DNA of 41,185 nt from assembly GCA_937967405.1 (NCBI GenBank), contig CALCJV010000081.1, positions 1-41,185 of the forward strand, in the 5' to 3' direction. This DNA comes from an uncultured Chloroflexales bacterium (lineage in GTDB: Bacteria; Chloroflexota; Chloroflexia; Chloroflexales; Chloroflexaceae). The notes under the pieces are model-generated. The model was not told the origin of the DNA. It saw only the letters and a program-made list of their open reading frames with translations, and made no database searches. Made by a program: the position numbers and the translations under genes. Positions 27,412 through 36,182 of the stretch are shown here, piece after piece. Each line of letters opens with the position of its first letter. Position 1 is the first letter of the stretch.

Positions 27412-27609
27412 CTATGCCATCGTGTTGTTTAAGGTTGTTACGCGCAGCTCCGCCTGATCAAGAAGCTGCTGGCATGCACCCGCAACATGGATCCCCTGTT
27501 CATACAGATCAAGCGTCTCACTGAGCGACAGATTGCCACTCTCCAAACGGGTGACAATCTCCTGCAACTGCTTGAGCATCTCCTCAAACGTATTCAGACC
27601 ACTGCTCAC
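27412..27609 (-). CDS. xseB: Exodeoxyribonuclease VII small subunit
   Basis: 65 residues from GTG 27609, preceded by AAAGGAG on the minus strand. FEEMLKQLQEIVTRLESGNL and LSLSETLDLYEQGIHVA are the XseB signature, an antiparallel helical pair. It binds the large subunit in several copies to form exonuclease VII, which digests single-stranded DNA from both ends. It is 17 bases downstream of xseA. Confidence 0.96.
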   Translation of the reverse strand: MSSGLNTFEEMLKQLQEIVTRLESGNLSLSETLDLYEQGIHVAGACQQLLDQAELRVTTLNNTMA

Positions 27610-27626
27610 CGCCTATCTCCTTTCAG

Positions 27627-28838
27627 TTAACTTAGGACACGCTGTACCTGCTGCACCTCCGCATGCAGCGTGCCATCGTGCAGCGTAATCTGGATTGCAT
27701 CGCCGGATTGCACCGCTGCGCTCGTGCTAATCAGTGTGCCACTCGCAGCCGCGTGCAGCATAGCATAGCCACGTTGCAGCGTCGCCTGCGGGCTAAGGTT
27801 GTGCAGACGGGCCCGCAGGCTAGTAAAGTACATCCACTTGCGCTCTTGGGCTGCTTCAGTTGCCCGATCTGCACGCTGCAACAGCTCATCCACCTGCTGC
27901 CGCATAGTCACAATGCGCCTCATGGGATCATGCCGATGTAAGCTCCGATTGAACTGGAAAAGGGTCGCATGGGTATTAGTGAGATAGCTCTCAACCAGCT
28001 GATCCAGCGTCGTGCGATAGTCCCGAATCTGCTTCAGCAAGACTTGCACGTCGGGCACAACCAGCTCTGCCGCCGCCGATGGGGTCGGCGCACGCACATC
28101 GGCTACATAGTCCACAATCGTCGTATCCGTCTCATGTCCTACGCCAGTGACCACCGGCACCGGACTAGCAAAAATGGTGCGGGCAATCTGCTCATCGTTG
28201 AAGGCCCACAAATCCTCGAATGAGCCACCGCCGCGTGCCAGAATAATCACATCCACGTTGTTGGCATACAGCGTATGCAGGGCCGCACAGATGCTCGCGG
28301 GAGCTTGCTCGCCCTGCATGAGGCATGGCGCAAGCAACACCTGCGCTAGTGGATACCGCCGCCGCAACACATTGAGCATATCTTGATAGGCCGCTGCCTG
28401 CGGTGAAGTAGCGATGCCGATGCGGTGGGGCAGCGGCGGCAAGGCGCGTTTACGGCTCGCGTCGAACAAGCCCTCATCGGCGAGGGCCTGCCGGATCGCC
28501 TCGAATTGGGCGTGCAGCAAGCCTGCCCCAACCGGCTGCAAGCTATGCACATAGAGCTGCATTTGCCCGCTTTTTCCATACACTGAGACTGCGCCGCGAG
28601 CGAGCACCGCCGTACCTTTTTCCGGAATCGCATCCACGCCAAGCCGTTGCACGTGGCTGCGCCACATCACAGCACTGATTGCCGCGTCCTGATCTTTGAG
28701 CGTGAAGTAGAGATGTCCAGAGTTGTGATGTTTCAGATTGCTCACCTCGCCATGCACCCAGACATCCGCGAGGATGGGATCATTTTCAAACATAGCACGA
28801 ATGTAGTCAACCAACTCATTAACACTCAAGGTTATCAT
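27627..28838 (-). CDS. xseA: Exodeoxyribonuclease VII large subunit
   Basis: 403 residues. Residues 1-~95 form the OB fold (VHGEVSNLKHHNSGHLYFTL, AVMWRSHVQRLG). The catalytic core has RIGIATSPQAAAYQDMLNVL, DVIILARGGGSFEDLWAFND and GVGHETDTTIVDYVADVRAP, then a helical region and a C-terminal LSPQATLQRGYAML segment. Length fits the family. The ATG at 28838 overlaps the stop codon of the CHAT-domain gene, so xseA expression is probably coupled to it. Acts in mismatch repair and single-strand DNA clearance. Confidence 0.97.
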   Translation of the reverse strand: MITLSVNELVDYIRAMFENDPILADVWVHGEVSNLKHHNSGHLYFTLKDQDAAISAVMWRSHVQRLGVDAIPEKGTAVLARGAVSVYGKSGQMQLYVHSLQPVGAGLLHAQFEAIRQALADEGLFDASRKRALPPLPHRIGIATSPQAAAYQDMLNVLRRRYPLAQVLLAPCLMQGEQAPASICAALHTLYANNVDVIILARGGGSFEDLWAFNDEQIARTIFASPVPVVTGVGHETDTTIVDYVADVRAPTPSAAAELVVPDVQVLLKQIRDYRTTLDQLVESYLTNTHATLFQFNRSLHRHDPMRRIVTMRQQVDELLQRADRATEAAQERKWMYFTSLRARLHNLSPQATLQRGYAMLHAAASGTLISTSAAVQSGDAIQITLHDGTLHAEVQQVQRVLS

Positions 28839-31800
28839 GGCATACTCCGTTCTTGCTCAGCTTGCAACCGCACGGGGCCGGCTTGGCGCAAGCGTTGGCG
28901 AATATCCTGTGCGGCAGTGTGCCATTCACGACGCAGTTCCAATGGCCACTCGGCTGCGGCCGCGTCCAGACGGGCAAGCGTCGTTGCATCACCAATCAAG
29001 GCAAGGGCTTGGAGCGCAGTGCGGCGCAGGTGGATGATCGGCAACGTGTGCCCGCGCCGCACGACTGGATCGGTTGCCCCCATTGTGCCAAACGAAGCCC
29101 GTTGATCAAGCGTGGGGGTATGCCACTCGGCAATATCAGCCAGCACGCTTCGCACCGTCTCATCCGCGCTTGGGTTGGTTGCAGAGGGTAGCTCTCGTTC
29201 GGCACGGGCCGCATCGAGCCAGCCGAGTGAGGGCTGGGCTGTGCCAATCCAGCCGAGAGCCTGTATTGCGGCCGCCTTGACCAACAAATCAGGGTGATCG
29301 CGCAACAGCCCCAGCAACCACTGGATCACCTGCGGCTGGGTCAGGCGCACCCGCCCAGCAATATAGGCGATGGCACTGGCACTGTGATCGGGGATGGTCG
29401 GGATTGCCGGAGCGGCCGGAAAATGGGCCAGCAGCAGCTCGCTGACCCAATCGGCATCAAACATCGTCAATGCATCCGCCATGGCCAGCAATGCGGCCTG
29501 CCATTCACGCGGCGACACATCAGGTGGCGGTGGCCCAACAATCGTCTCCAGCAGCAGGGTTGCATCGCTCGGTTCAATCGCCACATCGCCTAGTGCAAGA
29601 GCTGCGACGCTCCGTTCAAGCGGGCTGAGCGCGGGCTGCCGCAGGGCGTAGCACAGCGTGTGCTGCCCCACCTGCATCGTCTGCGCGGTGCCATCAAGGG
29701 CTTGGTTCCACGCCAACAGCAGGGGGATCAGGCGGTAATCCAACATGGCAAGGCTCGCGGCATACCAGTGTGGATCGCGCCCGTGTGAGCGATCCGGCAA
29801 GCGCGGCATAGCTTCGATTTGCTGCATCGGCACGGCCAGTTCAAGCTCGTGCCAGTGCTGCGCCGCCAGTGTGGACTGCATCTGGCTCTGGGCTTGCAGC
29901 CGCTGCGGGGGCGCAGGCGGTAGCGGATCGAACGGCAGCAGAGCGGGATCATCCGCATGGTCTAGCTCTACGTCCAGCTGCGCCAGATCAACTTCAGCGA
30001 GGGCTTGCTCATACAGATTCCACGCAATCGGCTTGTCGGCCATCGCTTCAAAGATACTCGGTAAGGGAATCTGCACCACCAGTGCCCGTAACGCACGCAC
30101 AGCCGCGAGACGCACACGCGGGTGGTCATAATCGCAAACTCCTGCCACCAGTAAAGTTGGCTGAGTGAGAATGCGGTTTAGCTCTTCAAACACCGTTGGG
30201 TGGCGCAAGCGGCCAAGGGCGGTGGCAATCTGGGCCCGCCGTTCCATCAAGGGTTCCCGTTCGGGATCGAGGCGGGCGACACAAATATCAATGTAGGCAA
30301 GTTTGCTGGCTTCATCCAATTGGCGTGCGGCTGGCTCAGCCAGTGCCCGCAACGCCCGCGCCACGAGCAGTGCGTGGGTGCTATTCTGGTCGCGGATCGC
30401 CGTCTCAACCAGTGGCGCAAGTGGGGCGGGGTGTTCGAGTGCGCCAGCGAGGGCATAAATCACCTCCTCCCACCACGTCAGGCGCGGAGATACGCCACAC
30501 AATGCGATGATGTCATTCAGGCGGGCGTGAAAATCTGGGCGGGCCAGTAAGGCCAGTGCGGCGGCATAGGCGTGCAAAGCCGGATACACAAAGCGCACCT
30601 GCTGCTGCCCCACCTCAGCCAGCAGGCGGTTACTCAGGAACAAGCGGAACAGGTCTTCAAGCGCGTAGTCACGTTCACCGCGCACCGCCGCCATAATCAC
30701 AAACACGTCGTTCAGGTGCAGCGTATCTACCTCGCGCCAGCGTAGCTCCCACGCCAAAGCCGTGATCGTGCGGAGCGCAACCGTGCCAAGCTGAAACAGA
30801 TCGGGCAGATTGCCGAGACTCTGCTCAAGCAGGTCTTGCAGGAGTTGGTTGCGGCTCAAGGTGTTATCGGGCGTAACCCGCAACCGCTCCAAGACAAACA
30901 GCAACATGGTTGGATCGGTAGTCAAGTCAATCAAGCGGTTCTCTAGAATTTGGCGGTAGATGCGCCCACTTTGTGCGCCCACCCGCTGGCGCAAGAAGCG
31001 GAGCACTTGGCGTTCGGTCAGCGGCTGCATCAGTACAATCGTTGCTGCATCCAACACCGCCGCCGGAAAGACATCGCGGGTACAGCTCACCAGCACTCGT
31101 TCGCGGGGCAGACGTTGGGCGAGGCTGGCAAGCTCGCGGGCGGCTTCAGTGCGGTCTGGCTCGGAGATCGTGTCCAGCCCATCAAGCAGGAACACAAATC
31201 GCGGCAGAGTCTCCGTTGGTTGGCTGGCATCCGGCTGCTGCAAGAGCTGGCGCAGCTCCCGAACGAGGGCCGCCCCGTTCCCCCCAATGCTATCGAGGAT
31301 CAGCTGGATCAGGCGATTGCTGCCACGCTGAAGGGCGTAGCCACTCAGATTGATGAACAACGCAAGCGGAGCCGTCGGCAGATTGATACGGGCGAATGTG
31401 GCCATATCTGCCGTGATGCGCTGCATGGCCGTCGTTTGCCCGGAACGGGGCTGCCCCAGCAATGCTATCAGATTGGTGGGCGGGTGCAGCTCACCCAGAT
31501 ACAGTTCGCGGTTGATTGCACTGAGCAGATCCATGCTTGGTGGCGCATCTTCAGGGCGTAGCTCAAAGACGTGCCACGGTTGCCCACGCGGTACGATGAT
31601 CGCTTCCGAGTTGATAAATTCGTCCGTCTGCCAGCGCGTGAACTGGGGATTCTCTAGGATGCTCTGGATATACTCCAGCCGTGCATTCGGTGCGAAGATG
31701 CGCCCGTCGCGGTTTCGCATGTACAGCACGGGCGTACTCCACTGCACACTGGTCGGCGTGTAGATGCGCTGCCGCACCATGCTCACGGCGGCATCTATCA

Positions 31801-32830
31801 CCCCATTCCGCAGCAAGTATTCACTTAAGTGGTAGGTAAACATCCGCGCCACGCTCAAGTCAACGAGGCGTTGCATCGCAATCACGGCGGGAATGCCACT
31901 CTGCTGGACAAGCTGTGCCGCCAGCGAGGTAGGCACACGCATCTGTACCTCAGCGGTAGCGGCGTGTGGCTCGTGCTGGGCGGCGGTATTGCAGGCCACA
32001 AGAATCAGCAGGCGCGGGCGGGGATTGGCTTGTTGCAAGCGGCGCACCAGTTCGTTGCTATCATACAGTTCAGCTTTGCGTGTAAGGCCATGCTCGAGCA
32101 GCAGGCGCGTGCCGCGAGTGCGATGGTGCAAGGCGTGCCCAAAGTAGATGATGATGTCGTAGGCTTGATTGATGGCCGCGTGCAGTTGCTCGGAAGAGGC
32201 GGGATCAAGCACATCGAGGGCAATCTGCCCCGCACGCTGCATCGGCTCAAGGCGACTGCGAAAGTCGCGCTCTTCGGCCGCCCGATCCAACGCAACCAGA
32301 TCAGGCCAATCTGTTTCCAGATCAACGGGAGCCGCGATCACGAGCAACACCCGTAGGGGACGGGTTTCGGTAGGGATGCCCGGCGGCTCGGTGCTACTCA
32401 GGTAGCGCGAGAAGCTGATCCGCGCATCGGTGGCCATCGGGATCGGGCGTAGCATCCCGCCACTGGCATCATAGTGCAGCAGTTCCCACGGCACCTCGTG
32501 CAGAGCGGGATCGTCGCTATTCAGCCAGAGCCGCACGCGCAAGCCGCGCTGGCGGGCCCGGGCGGCGGCGTGGGCTTGCTGAAAGGCATCATCAAGGGGT
32601 GCGGCAAACAGGCGCGTAAATAGCTCCAAGCCATACGCCACAATCGCCGCCGCGTCGCCGCCTGCAATCGTGGGTAGCCCAGCGAGGCGCAGCACGCCCT
32701 CGAAACTACGCTCGGTCTCGAGCATGATCTGCACTGGATAGCCTTGCCGTTGCGGATCAAATGGAGCTACCCGAACTTCCAGATCATCCATCGGCAAGGT
32801 AGATGTGGTAGGGCTAGTTGGCAGAACCAT
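28835..32830 (-). CDS. CHAT protease - NTPase - HEAT-like giant protein
   Basis: 1331 residues; ATG 32830 has GAGG eight bases upstream. Residues ~100-375 form a CHAT (caspase-like) domain: VPWELLHY, IIIYFGHALHHRT with His232, LLILVACNTAAQ with Cys280, and the closing VQWSTPVLYMRN. Residues ~400-700 resemble a NACHT/STAND NTPase: GQPRSGQTT at 459-467 in the Walker A position, where the usual Lys is Gln, and RFVFLLDGLD (544-553) as Walker B. The remaining ~600 residues are helical with HEAT-like features (HPRVRLAAVRALRAL, LVKAAAIQALGWIG). This layout fits signal-transducing or immune-type proteases; no target is known. It overlaps xseA by four bases. Confidence 0.88.
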   Translation of the reverse strand: MVLPTSPTTSTLPMDDLEVRVAPFDPQRQGYPVQIMLETERSFEGVLRLAGLPTIAGGDAAAIVAYGLELFTRLFAAPLDDAFQQAHAAARARQRGLRVRLWLNSDDPALHEVPWELLHYDASGGMLRPIPMATDARISFSRYLSSTEPPGIPTETRPLRVLLVIAAPVDLETDWPDLVALDRAAEERDFRSRLEPMQRAGQIALDVLDPASSEQLHAAINQAYDIIIYFGHALHHRTRGTRLLLEHGLTRKAELYDSNELVRRLQQANPRPRLLILVACNTAAQHEPHAATAEVQMRVPTSLAAQLVQQSGIPAVIAMQRLVDLSVARMFTYHLSEYLLRNGVIDAAVSMVRQRIYTPTSVQWSTPVLYMRNRDGRIFAPNARLEYIQSILENPQFTRWQTDEFINSEAIIVPRGQPWHVFELRPEDAPPSMDLLSAINRELYLGELHPPTNLIALLGQPRSGQTTAMQRITADMATFARINLPTAPLALFINLSGYALQRGSNRLIQLILDSIGGNGAALVRELRQLLQQPDASQPTETLPRFVFLLDGLDTISEPDRTEAARELASLAQRLPRERVLVSCTRDVFPAAVLDAATIVLMQPLTERQVLRFLRQRVGAQSGRIYRQILENRLIDLTTDPTMLLFVLERLRVTPDNTLSRNQLLQDLLEQSLGNLPDLFQLGTVALRTITALAWELRWREVDTLHLNDVFVIMAAVRGERDYALEDLFRLFLSNRLLAEVGQQQVRFVYPALHAYAAALALLARPDFHARLNDIIALCGVSPRLTWWEEVIYALAGALEHPAPLAPLVETAIRDQNSTHALLVARALRALAEPAARQLDEASKLAYIDICVARLDPEREPLMERRAQIATALGRLRHPTVFEELNRILTQPTLLVAGVCDYDHPRVRLAAVRALRALVVQIPLPSIFEAMADKPIAWNLYEQALAEVDLAQLDVELDHADDPALLPFDPLPPAPPQRLQAQSQMQSTLAAQHWHELELAVPMQQIEAMPRLPDRSHGRDPHWYAASLAMLDYRLIPLLLAWNQALDGTAQTMQVGQHTLCYALRQPALSPLERSVAALALGDVAIEPSDATLLLETIVGPPPPDVSPREWQAALLAMADALTMFDADWVSELLLAHFPAAPAIPTIPDHSASAIAYIAGRVRLTQPQVIQWLLGLLRDHPDLLVKAAAIQALGWIGTAQPSLGWLDAARAERELPSATNPSADETVRSVLADIAEWHTPTLDQRASFGTMGATDPVVRRGHTLPIIHLRRTALQALALIGDATTLARLDAAAAEWPLELRREWHTAAQDIRQRLRQAGPVRLQAEQERSMP

Positions 32831-32867
32831 GACACGTGCCTCGGATTGGGTAGAACTCCTTTAATGT

Positions 32868-32878
32868 AGTGTAGCACA
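32868..32878 (-). promoter_or_regulatory. Possible extended -10 for the CHAT gene
   Basis: On the minus strand the region reads TGTGCTACACT, identical over 11 bases to the element before gvpN at 1095-1105. The -10 hexamer is TACACT at 32868-32873. No clear -35. The rest of the 128-base gap shows nothing else. Confidence 0.35.
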
Positions 32879-32958
32879 TGTCGCAAAAGCTGCGGGCGGG
32901 CACAGCTGCGGATACTACCTGCCCACCCAGCACCTTAGCTCACCAGCCCCAACCTAGC

Positions 32959-34413
32959 TCATCCACCATCGCCATCGCGGGTAGGCGCGGCTTCGGCAGC
33001 AGGCGCAAACAGCAGCATGCGTGGGATGCCCTGTGCCTCATCGCTGCGCCGCTCGGCGATGAACTGCTGGATGCCGTAGTACGCCGGGCGTGGGCTACCA
33101 TCCTTGTACAGAATGCTAAACGACCCCTGCTCATGCAACGGGTCTACACCGGCTTCCTCCTGCACCACCGTGAAGTTCAGGTTCCACACAAACACATTTG
33201 AAACCCACTCGTACTCACGGTAGACAATCTCTAAGGCTCGCACAAGATACTCACGCTGCGCCTCGTAGCTCGTCAAGTTGCCGTATTCGTAGCCGGGTGT
33301 GTTGTTCTGGGTTGCCCACCCAAATTCGGTAATCCACATTTGATGTTGCCCCAGCCCCATCTGCTCCATCACGCGGCGGTGGTTCTCGATATGGCGGAAA
33401 TAGAAGGTCTCGTCGCCATTCCAGCCCGGTGCATCGCTTGGGTTATCGGGGAAGGATGTATCCGGTGGGTTGGCAAAGCCAAACGGGTGCACCCCCTGCA
33501 CATCCATATAGTTACGGATCATACCGTTGTTGTAGCGATACATGGCCTGAAGGTAATCCAGATCAGGCACAGCGATAGAGGGGATATTAGTGCGGGTGGG
33601 AGCCAAGCCGCCCGCCACAACAATGATGCGCGGATCGGCCTGCTTGATGGCTGTGTAGGCAGCCGCCAGCACTTCGACATAGTGACCCGCATCTTCCAGT
33701 GCGACCTCGCCACCGTTTTCGTGGGCCAGGTTCTGCTCATTCCAAATCTGGATCGCATGGATTTTGCCGCTGTAGTGGCTCGCCATTGCGCCCACAAAAC
33801 GGGCCAGATCAGCGGGATTGGCGGGCAAGCCGTCGCTGCCATTCGCCGTGTACCACTCCGGCGCACGCACCACACTAAGCATCACCAGCAGCCCCTGCTG
33901 CTGGGCTTCATCCACAATCTTGTCTAGCTCATCCCAATAATATGCGCCACTGCGATCCTCAATGTTGCGCCAGTGAATCTGCTGGCGAATCCATTCAAAG
34001 CCGCCCTGCTGAGCTATCGCATAGACCTTCTGCCGATCCGTGTAGTAGAAGTGCCCCACCACGCCGTAGTTCAGGCGATTGAGCCGCAAGGGGTAGGGCA
34101 AGCCACCGGGGCCGGTACGGAGCACGGGGGCTGGAGGTTCTGCACCAGCAGGCGGCGGCGGCGGCGGCGTAGCCACGGCGGTGGCGGTTGGCTCCCGTGG
34201 CACAGCCACTTCGACCCATGCGGCCACGGTTGGCTTCTGGATGATCTGCGCCGTTGGGAGCGGCGATGCGGTTGCGGTGGGGAGGGGGATCGTTGCCTGT
34301 GCCGATGTAGGCATAGACAACCACAGCGTTGCTGCCGCCATTGCCAAGCCAATCAAGATTGCGCCCCACATCATCAGCCCAAGATAGGTCGGTTTGCCCA
34401 AGAGTATCTGCAT
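32959..34413 (-). CDS. Clan GH-A glycoside hydrolase, membrane-anchored
   Basis: 484 residues from ATG 34413; the longer upstream frame is poor. One membrane span (residues ~10-33, GLMMWGAILIGLAMAAATLW) is followed by a Pro/Thr/Ala linker to ~100. From ~105 a TIM-barrel of the GH-A clan begins: LNYGVVGHFYYTDRQ, WIRQQIHWRNIED, IQIWNEQNLA with the Asn-Glu pair (Glu226 as acid/base) and MWITEFGWAT with Glu363 as nucleophile. It is likely a cell-surface or periplasmic beta-glycosidase; family (GH5, GH39, GH53-like) and substrate cannot be fixed. Codirectional with the CHAT gene, 128 bases upstream of it. Confidence 0.82.
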   Translation of the reverse strand: MQILLGKPTYLGLMMWGAILIGLAMAAATLWLSMPTSAQATIPLPTATASPLPTAQIIQKPTVAAWVEVAVPREPTATAVATPPPPPPAGAEPPAPVLRTGPGGLPYPLRLNRLNYGVVGHFYYTDRQKVYAIAQQGGFEWIRQQIHWRNIEDRSGAYYWDELDKIVDEAQQQGLLVMLSVVRAPEWYTANGSDGLPANPADLARFVGAMASHYSGKIHAIQIWNEQNLAHENGGEVALEDAGHYVEVLAAAYTAIKQADPRIIVVAGGLAPTRTNIPSIAVPDLDYLQAMYRYNNGMIRNYMDVQGVHPFGFANPPDTSFPDNPSDAPGWNGDETFYFRHIENHRRVMEQMGLGQHQMWITEFGWATQNNTPGYEYGNLTSYEAQREYLVRALEIVYREYEWVSNVFVWNLNFTVVQEEAGVDPLHEQGSFSILYKDGSPRPAYYGIQQFIAERRSDEAQGIPRMLLFAPAAEAAPTRDGDGG

Positions 34414-34541
34414 CGGTTGCCTCACATTTCGTGTCACGGTAGCGTTAGCAAGCACGGCGCATCGCACGCCACACCTCAACAAACGCAAGGCAACCATACC
34501 GCTACCCGATAGCAGGCTGAGCACGGGCTGCGGCGGGGCTG

Positions 34542-36008
34542 TTAGTTATATGGCAAACCTGAGACGGGATCAGGGCGGGGGGTACACGCAGGTGAGAGCG
34601 CAACGCAGGGCACACGGGCGGCGAGGTGATCGTGGGGTTCGGGATCAATCTGGACTCGCTCCACATTCGGCAGCAGACGATACAGATCGCTGGCAATCTG
34701 CTCCATCGCCGTATGCACGTCAGTCAGCGACATACCGCCGGGAAAGGCGCAGCGCAAGGTCACAATCGTGCCGGAGTCGGTCAGCAGGGCTTCGCTTGAT
34801 ACGACCATAGCGGCATCGGGCAGGCTGGCGAGCGCATGGCGCACCTGCTCAGTGAGCGGCGCGTAGCGCACGGCCGGCTGCACCTCGTCGCGGCGTGGCT
34901 CCAAATGCACCGCTACTGTGCTGCATGCGGGCAGTTCAGCACGGAGCGCCTGCTCGAACCGCTCGGAGTAGGCGTGGGCCTGCTGCAAGGGCATATCGCC
35001 GGGCAATTCAAGATCAAGCTCCACGCGCACACAATCAGTGAGTTGATAGAGATCAAGGTTATGCACACGCAAGCCTAGCTCTTGGGCAATCGCATACACC
35101 GTCGTCGCATATGATTCGCCCTCCGTGCGGGCAGCTTCGACATGCACAATCACGTCGGCGTGGTCAAGTTCGTGGCGCACCACAGCCTGCACATTATTCA
35201 TCAGCCGTTGGGCATCCTCGATAGACTGCCCACGTGCCGTGCCCACCTGCACCTCGACGTGCGGCTGGGGCCCAATGAAACGGGTGCGGACGCGGGCACT
35301 GTCGGGGAGCACGTCGGGCAACTCGTGAATGCGGTAGGTCAGGCGGCGGTTCAAATCTGGGGGGACATCATCCATCAAGGCCCGAACTTCGTGCCGCCCT
35401 AGCCGGAGCGCGAGGATTAGGGCCAACAACGCCACCAACACCGCCGCGAGGGCATCCGCCCGCTCAATAAACCAAAATGGGAGACCGAGCACATCGCTGA
35501 AGGCGATCAGACTTAGGGCGATCAGCACCAGCACCGAGCCAACCATATCGGTGCTGAAGTTGACCGCACTTGCCGCCAACGATTGGCTCTGCTCACGGGT
35601 ACGGGACAGGAGCACCACGCGCACAAGATTGATGCCAAGCGAGATACCAACGACGGCAAATGACCAGACCGTGACGCTGGGAATAATAGGCTCAACGAAG
35701 ATGCGTTGCCCCGCCTGCCACAGCACCCACACCGCCGTGATGCCCATCAGGGTGGCTGCGCCAAGCGCACCGAGATGATCGGCGCGGGCGTGGCCATAGG
35801 GGTGATCGTCATCTGGCGGGCGATCTGCAACCCGCACAGCGAGCAGGGTGATGCCAGTGGAGAGTAAATCCATCGCCGCATCTATGGCTTCGGCAAGAAT
35901 ACTGAGGCTTCCGGTGAGCAGCGCAACGGCGACTTTGGCCAGCGTGAGAGTTAGCCCTAAGCCGACCGAGAGAGCTGCCGTAACTTGCCGATTGAAGCGC
36001 ATGTTCAT
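34542..36008 (-). CDS. Cation diffusion facilitator with extended cytoplasmic region
   Basis: 488 residues. Residues ~1-205 hold six membrane spans of the CDF fold: EAIDAAMDLLSTG (TM2, Asp-x3-Asp), DDHPYGHARADHLGAL, and NFSTDMVGS in TM5. In TM5 the usual His is Asn (NFSTD), an uncommon metal site. The cytoplasmic region is long: three successive ferredoxin-like repeats seem present (~205-285, ~290-370, ~375-460) against one in YiiP. ATG 36008 follows AAAGGTGG on the minus strand. It should export divalent metal by proton antiport; the metal is uncertain because of the altered site. Confidence 0.88.
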   Translation of the reverse strand: MNMRFNRQVTAALSVGLGLTLTLAKVAVALLTGSLSILAEAIDAAMDLLSTGITLLAVRVADRPPDDDHPYGHARADHLGALGAATLMGITAVWVLWQAGQRIFVEPIIPSVTVWSFAVVGISLGINLVRVVLLSRTREQSQSLAASAVNFSTDMVGSVLVLIALSLIAFSDVLGLPFWFIERADALAAVLVALLALILALRLGRHEVRALMDDVPPDLNRRLTYRIHELPDVLPDSARVRTRFIGPQPHVEVQVGTARGQSIEDAQRLMNNVQAVVRHELDHADVIVHVEAARTEGESYATTVYAIAQELGLRVHNLDLYQLTDCVRVELDLELPGDMPLQQAHAYSERFEQALRAELPACSTVAVHLEPRRDEVQPAVRYAPLTEQVRHALASLPDAAMVVSSEALLTDSGTIVTLRCAFPGGMSLTDVHTAMEQIASDLYRLLPNVERVQIDPEPHDHLAARVPCVALSPACTPRPDPVSGLPYN

Positions 36009-36068
36009 GTGGATACCACCTTTGCGTGCGAATTACCAGCCAGTAGAGCCAGCCTGTTGCTGCCTACA

Positions 36069-36097
36069 AGGGTACGCACAGCAATCGGCTTTGTCAA
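36069..36097 (-). promoter_or_regulatory. Possible promoter of the cation transporter gene
   Basis: On the minus strand, a perfect TTGACA (36092-36097) is followed after 17 bases by TACCCT (36069-36074), a poor -10. It lies in the 174-base gap between purK and the transporter. Low confidence. Confidence 0.3.
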
Positions 36098-36182
36098 GGC
36101 AAAGCAAGAATTTCGGTGTGGCTAAAGTGCGGTGCGTGGCAGCAGGCAAATGCTCGGCAACGTGCCCCCCGCTACCTGAACC

